Source: RGIG3872 sp045660245
Lineage (GTDB): Bacteria; Bacillota; Clostridia; Christensenellales; UBA1242
Reading direction: 5' to 3'
Length of the DNA: 10,253 bases
Assembly: GCA_045660245.1 (NCBI GenBank)
Contig: JAZRDJ010000058.1
Coordinates: forward strand, 1-10,253
In this document: positions 7,308-10,253 of the stretch, piece after piece
Position numbering within the stretch: the first letter of the stretch is position 1
How the letters are laid out: each line of letters starts with the position of its first letter
The notes under the pieces: generated by a model
The model's database searches: none
The model's input: only the letters and a program-made list of their open reading frames with translations
What the model was told of the DNA's origin: nothing
Position numbers and translations under genes: made by a program

Positions 7308-7889
7308 TTATTCAAGAACAATATCAAAACTGATTGTTGAGGACTCAAAATTCTCACTTGAAACTGATGCAAACCACAAGAGCAAAGTGAAAGTCGCTCC
7401 TTCTGTGCTTGCCGTGAGTTCACACAATTCAACCTTTTCGTCTTCAAAATTATTTGTTGAGTTTTTGACTTCCATCACACTCAGCCAAATATTTTTTCTC
7501 TCTTGAGCAAAATCCAATGAATCATTTCCCTCAATCCGTAGATTTTGAACAGATAATTTTGTGACACGACTTGATTTGACTGAAAATTTTGCAAAGATCC
7601 CCTCACTTCCATTCTTGTCGTGCACTGTTACTGGCACTTTTGTCTCACTGTCGAGTTCACCAGTTACCGGTTTGAGCCCAAGTTTCAGATCACTGAATTC
7701 AAGTTTGTCAATTGGTTCGCCCTTGCTGTTTGTGACTGAAATTCCCGCGCCAGCAACAATCCTTGGACTCTTGATCACAACTTTTTCATCTTCATAGAGA
7801 TATGCCATAAAACATGATCCCACAACTGCAAACAAACAAATCAACAACAATGCACAAACACTCACCGCCACAGACTTTTTACTATCCAT
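7308..7889 (-). CDS. Exported protein, probable SipW substrate (TasA/camelysin-like layout)
   Basis: The 193-residue product has a short basic N-terminus (MDSKK), a hydrophobic stretch at about residues 6-25, then FMAYLYEDEKVV. This recalls the signal/cleavage region of SipW-dependent proteins such as TasA and camelysin, where small and aromatic residues precede an acidic patch. The rest has the alternating pattern of a beta-sandwich: LKLGLKPVTGELDSETKVPVTV (68-89, strand-rich) and a final STISFDIVLE that suits a fibre or surface subunit. Direct placement after a SipW-type peptidase supports this. VGSC at 23-26 could instead be a lipobox, making it a lipoprotein. I see no enzyme motif. The start is the ATG at 7889, because AAGGAG lies 7 bases upstream; the open frame extends to a GTG at 7922 but that is not needed. 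The SD is buried in a hairpin. Role as a fibre or surface protein is inference. Confidence 0.75.
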   Translation of the reverse strand: MDSKKSVAVSVCALLLICLFAVVGSCFMAYLYEDEKVVIKSPRIVAGAGISVTNSKGEPIDKLEFSDLKLGLKPVTGELDSETKVPVTVHDKNGSEGIFAKFSVKSSRVTKLSVQNLRIEGNDSLDFAQERKNIWLSVMEVKNSTNNFEDEKVELCELTASTEGATFTLLLWFASVSSENFESSTISFDIVLE

Positions 7890-7932
7890 AAAAAAACTCC
7901 TTGTAGACATAATTGTTTCCACAAGGAGTTTT
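7890..7932 (-). promoter_or_regulatory. Terminator-like hairpin that buries the SD of the exported-protein gene
   Basis: Perfect 12-bp inverted repeat, ACAAGGAGTTTT (7921-7932) and AAAACTCCTTGT (7893-7904), with a 16-base loop. In the minus-strand RNA the second arm contains the SD AAGGAG (7902-7897) and runs into seven U followed directly by the AUG at 7889. The structure thus has the form of a sipW terminator and at the same time would block ribosome binding for the next gene. A weak -10-like TATAAA (7939-7934) lies just upstream. Confidence 0.75.
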
Positions 7933-7955
7933 GTTTATACTTTGATTTTACTCTT

Positions 7956-8651
7956 TTATTTACCCACAGATCTGATATCATTGAGCATTCTAAAAGTCAA
8001 GAAAATTCCACTGAGAAGCCCAGCAAAAATAGCAAACAATACAACCATTCCAACTGGTGACTTGAAAAACATAATAACCGATCCAAGAGTTGGCATTGTT
8101 TTGATTCGAACACCCAAAATATTGTTGAAATTTACAGTGTGCAGATCATTGCCTTGAGGAACATTGATGCCATATGTCGTGTACTCTCTGCCACTATCAG
8201 TATCCTCAAATGATCGCACTCTGTGCGTCACGATTTCACCATCACTCAGACGAACAAATGTGATGTCTGTTCCAGGCATGATATCTTCAAGTTGAAAATC
8301 GGTTTTGACCATAATGATTTCACCTGGGCAAAAATCCGGAACCATGCTGTTTGTTTCCACCAAATACAAAGTGTAGCCAAAAAAACTGTTGCCTGTCTTT
8401 GGAGAAAAAATCATTACACTGAAAAAAACCATGATCGGAAGAATCGCCACAATCAAAGTCCAAATTATAGCCCTTGAAACAGCCCTTTTGAGACGTTTTT
8501 TCTTGAGACTCTTGTAACTCGTGAGTTCATTCATTGAATCTTCTTCTGGCACCAAAATTGCGCTTGATTTTTCTCCAGCATCAGAAAAACGAACAGGTTG
8601 CAAAACCGTTCGCTGATTTTCCCCAATCACATTTTTCTGTTTTCTTTTCAT
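7956..8651 (-). CDS. sipW: SipW-type (ER/archaeal-type) signal peptidase I
   Basis: Membrane serine protease of family S26B that removes signal peptides from exported proteins. Two membrane segments, about 61-83 and 198-220, enclose the extracytoplasmic catalytic part. Ser102 lies in NSMVPDF and His143 in VTHRV. The His in place of Lys marks the ER/SipW type rather than bacterial LepB. The usual KGD motif reads YGIN (160-163), so the first Asp is Ile162, while an Asp remains at 169 (GND). TLGSVIMFFKSPVG before the last helix is typical of SipW. The cytoplasmic N-terminus is long, about 58 residues. The ATG at 8651 lacks an SD and sits 8 bases from a -10 hexamer; Met40 (8534) would give a more usual SipW length and is an alternative start. 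The neighbouring gene downstream encodes its likely substrate, 66 bases away. Confidence 0.88.
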   Translation of the reverse strand: MKRKQKNVIGENQRTVLQPVRFSDAGEKSSAILVPEEDSMNELTSYKSLKKKRLKRAVSRAIIWTLIVAILPIMVFFSVMIFSPKTGNSFFGYTLYLVETNSMVPDFCPGEIIMVKTDFQLEDIMPGTDITFVRLSDGEIVTHRVRSFEDTDSGREYTTYGINVPQGNDLHTVNFNNILGVRIKTMPTLGSVIMFFKSPVGMVVLFAIFAGLLSGIFLTFRMLNDIRSVGK

Positions 8652-8659
8652 CTACTTTG

Positions 8660-8689
8660 ATTATACCCTCAATTTCAATTAATTGTCAA
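8660..8689 (-). promoter_or_regulatory. Promoter of sipW
   Basis: Minus strand TTGACA (8689-8684), 18-base spacer, TATAAT (8665-8660), both hexamers perfect. Expected transcription start about 8653-8651, at or within two bases of the ATG. It stands immediately after the terminator of the preceding small gene, so sipW begins a new transcription unit. Confidence 0.82.
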
Positions 8690-8703
8690 ACAAACACAAA
8701 ACA

Positions 8704-8736
8704 AAAATAAAAAAGGTCAGCCACAAATGGCCGACC
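8704..8736 (-). terminator. Intrinsic terminator after the 63-residue membrane gene
   Basis: Inverted repeat GGTCAGCCA (8715-8723) and TGGCCGACC (8728-8736), 9 pairs with one G-U in the minus-strand RNA and a 4-base loop, followed by six T, A and more T. Strong GC-rich stem, about 20 bases beyond the stop codon. Confidence 0.93.
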
Positions 8737-8755
8737 CCGCAAAAGACAATATTTT

Positions 8756-8947
8756 TTACTTTTGATTGTTTGCTTTTTTTGCTGTTCTCCAACAAATAAT
8801 GTTTGCAACAATTGTTGTGATCACAACACCAGCAAGAAGAAGCAATGAAACCAAATTAAATTTGAGCACACAAGCACAAACAATTGAAACAGTGAGTGCA
8901 ATGAAAGATATCAAAAGGCTCAAAAACATAGATCTGTTTGTTGTCAT
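8756..8947 (-). CDS. Small two-pass membrane protein of unknown function
   Basis: I do not recognise a family. The 63-residue product has a short polar N-terminus (MTTNRSMF), two hydrophobic segments at about 8-28 and 32-54, and a basic tail (CWRTAKKANNQK) that should lie in the cytoplasm. Three cysteines lie within or next to the membrane segments (25, 27 and 50). The start is the ATG at 8947, because AAGGAGA lies 6 bases upstream; a longer open frame to 8998 would begin before the promoter -10 and is rejected. It has its own extended -10 promoter overlapped by an inverted repeat, and a strong terminator, so it is a separate, probably regulated, unit between the two signal-peptidase-like genes. 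A role in that module is suggested only by position. Confidence 0.78.
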   Translation of the reverse strand: MTTNRSMFLSLLISFIALTVSIVCACVLKFNLVSLLLLAGVVITTIVANIICWRTAKKANNQK

Positions 8948-8963
8948 AATCAATCTCCTTTCA

Positions 8964-8986
8964 TGTGATACCATCATTATATCACA
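8964..8986 (-). promoter_or_regulatory. Extended -10 promoter overlapped by an inverted repeat (possible operator)
   Basis: TATAAT (8981-8976, minus) preceded by TGA gives an extended -10; no good -35 is seen at 17 bases (TTTATT). A perfect 7-bp inverted repeat, TGTGATA (8964-8970) and TATCACA (8980-8986), 9 bases apart, covers the -10 and the expected start near 8969. This is where a repressor would bind. Confidence 0.55.
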
Positions 8987-9027
8987 CAAATAACTCAAAA
9001 TAAATACCTTTTGTAAATTTTTTTTAT

Positions 9028-10182
9028 TTATTTTAAATTCAAAGCATAAATTCTGCCAAGTTCAAGAGCAATTTGGAAAGGCTCTTCGGTTTGCGAAATA
9101 TTTGATACCCGTACCTTGTTATAATATGCTTTAACAATTCTAACAATAACCGTTGGTCGCATTTTTTTGTTTTTTTGCAACAAAACATAAAGAACAGAAC
9201 CAAAGTTTGAAAGATCCTCAACAGTAATGTTTTTTGAGAGGAACTTCAAACACAATTTTTCAAACCCGACCACATCAAAATCAATCACGCTTTCATGAAG
9301 AATGAGGTCAATGAGTTTGAATGTCATTCCGCCATCAATCATGTCAACAATCGGGAACATTTCAACGACATTGCTGATGCGCTCTCTTTCCTTTTTTGAA
9401 AGCCCAGTCTTCACCATATATGTTGAGTGGACTTTGTCCAAGATATAAGCAAACGTGTCAGTGATTGATCCTTGCTTGCCACTGTTTGTGTATGACACAA
9501 GTTCAATCAAATTGTCCCCCATTGAACCATCAATAATGCATGAATCCTCTGGGCTGAAACCATCAGTTCGCCTGAAATTGTCAATCAATTGCTTGCGAAT
9601 TTTCGCATCGTTTTTTTCTTTTTTCAATCGCTTTGCGAGAAGTTTGCCTTCTGGCGTGTATTCCTTGTTTGCTCCAACAAATATGGTGAGATAAAGGAAC
9701 AAAAGCAAAACTGCGCTCACAGTGATCACACCAGCAGGAGAAGCAAAAAATCCAACAATAGCACCAAGCACAGGGGTTTTTGCAACTTGCCTTCCAAGAA
9801 CAATATCAAATGCAAAAGTCTTTTGCACATCATTCACTTTTGAATAAATGATTTTCTTGTCATAATCAACAAAAGAAACAGAAATACTGCCAACCTCTCC
9901 ATTGAAACGGTAAACAAGTACATCTCCAATTTGAATTTTTTTGATATCTTCAACCTTCTCGATCTTGACCATGTCACCAAATTCTGAGGCATAAAAATCC
10001 TCTTTGTTGATGACACCGACATAACTCACGTTTCCAAGAGCAAAACCAGAAGAAAACATTGAAACATAACTAAAAATCAAAACAAGAAAAAGCACAACAA
10101 CCACCACAGCGCTCAAAACTTTCTGTGGTCTAATTCTGTTTGTGCTTTTTTTCACATTATTGTTGTTTTGAATTTCTGTCAA
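9028..10182 (-). CDS. SipW-like signal peptidase homologue lacking catalytic residues, with C-terminal cytoplasmic domain
   Basis: The 384-residue product has one helix near the N-terminus (about 22-43), an extracytoplasmic part of about 90 residues, a second helix (about 139-171) and a cytoplasmic tail of about 210 residues. The first half aligns by eye with the SipW gene in this window: GDMVKIEKVEDIKKIQIGD with its GEII..EDIMPG region, GEVGSISV with GEIVTHRV, and KTPVLGAIVGFFASPAG with KTMPTLGSVIMFFKSPVG. In that alignment the catalytic Ser is Glu61 and the catalytic His is Ile100, so it should not cleave peptides. The tail begins with a basic helix (KLLAKRLKKEKND) and shows no motif I recognise. 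TTG at 10182 is chosen because GGAG lies 10 bases upstream; TTG at 10191 would touch it. A TATAGA preceded by TGA (10206-10198) may be its promoter. Confidence 0.7.
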   Translation of the reverse strand: MTEIQNNNNVKKSTNRIRPQKVLSAVVVVVLFLVLIFSYVSMFSSGFALGNVSYVGVINKEDFYASEFGDMVKIEKVEDIKKIQIGDVLVYRFNGEVGSISVSFVDYDKKIIYSKVNDVQKTFAFDIVLGRQVAKTPVLGAIVGFFASPAGVITVSAVLLLFLYLTIFVGANKEYTPEGKLLAKRLKKEKNDAKIRKQLIDNFRRTDGFSPEDSCIIDGSMGDNLIELVSYTNSGKQGSITDTFAYILDKVHSTYMVKTGLSKKERERISNVVEMFPIVDMIDGGMTFKLIDLILHESVIDFDVVGFEKLCLKFLSKNITVEDLSNFGSVLYVLLQKNKKMRPTVIVRIVKAYYNKVRVSNISQTEEPFQIALELGRIYALNLK

Positions 10183-10219
10183 AATCGTCAATCTCCATCT
10201 ATATCAAAATTTAAGGAGC

Positions 10220-10251
10220 AAGATTGTTCGTGACGCATCAAGAACAATCTT
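10220..10251. repeat. Inverted repeat at the right edge
   Basis: Perfect 10-bp inverted repeat, AAGATTGTTC (10220-10229) and GAACAATCTT (10242-10251), with a 12-base loop. On the minus strand no T run follows; on the plus strand the window ends two bases later. It could be the terminator of a gene beyond the edge or an operator for the signal-peptidase-like gene. Confidence 0.6.
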
Positions 10252-10253
10252 CT

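Noticed and set aside
7890..7922. GTG at 7922 as start of the exported protein
   Set aside because: The frame would run through the SD AAGGAG, which is placed 7 bases before the ATG at 7889; that ATG also begins a normal signal sequence.
8948..8998. N-terminal extension of the 63-residue protein to 8998
   Set aside because: The extension covers the promoter -10 region, and a good SD lies just before the ATG at 8947.
10154..10182. TTGACA at 10182-10177 with TAATGT 17 bases on, as a promoter inside the first codons of the signal-peptidase-like gene
   Set aside because: The -10 is poor, and a start beyond it would remove the basic N-terminus before the first helix with no alternative start having an SD.
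10157..10198. 13-codon open frame starting with ATG at 10198, overlapping the start of the signal-peptidase-like gene (possible leader peptide)
   Set aside because: It has no SD of its own and no features of a leader peptide; chance is the simpler explanation.

Overview
This 10.25 kb window is from an AT-rich bacterial chromosome. Strong purine-rich Shine-Dalgarno (SD) sites, TTGACA/TATAAT promoters, U-tract hairpin terminators, PepF, a SpoVB/MurJ-type flippase and a SipW-type signal peptidase all point to a low-GC Bacillota, probably a clostridial or related gut lineage. Genus cannot be told from the sequence. All twelve supported genes lie on the minus strand, so the order of transcription is from high to low coordinates. 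No tRNA, rRNA, CRISPR array, insertion sequence or phage gene was seen, and no gap between genes exceeds 300 bases.

Right part (about 7300-10200) is a secretion module. It encodes a two-pass membrane protein that looks like a SipW-type signal peptidase whose catalytic Ser and His are replaced and which carries an extra cytoplasmic domain. Next come a 63-residue two-pass membrane protein with its own promoter and an inverted repeat over it, an apparently active SipW-type signal peptidase, and a 193-residue exported protein that resembles TasA/camelysin-type SipW substrates in layout. The exported protein's SD lies inside a perfect 12-bp hairpin that also looks like the terminator of sipW. This is the best candidate for something new in the window.

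Middle (4695-7238): a SpoVB/MurJ-family flippase followed closely by a tRNA-dihydrouridine synthase. The latter has a promoter placed so that transcription should begin at its start codon, which suggests a leaderless mRNA; sipW shows a similar arrangement.

Left part (1-4579): glycolytic pgk and tpiA in a row, with a terminator-like hairpin between them. They are followed by an unknown 75-residue membrane protein behind a consensus extended -10 promoter, then secG with another such promoter, then a DUF378 membrane protein. Last is the N-terminal three quarters of oligoendopeptidase F, cut by the window edge. Genes for envelope export (secG, sipW, flippase, several small membrane proteins) are mixed with central housekeeping genes. 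Apart from the right-hand module the content is ordinary.
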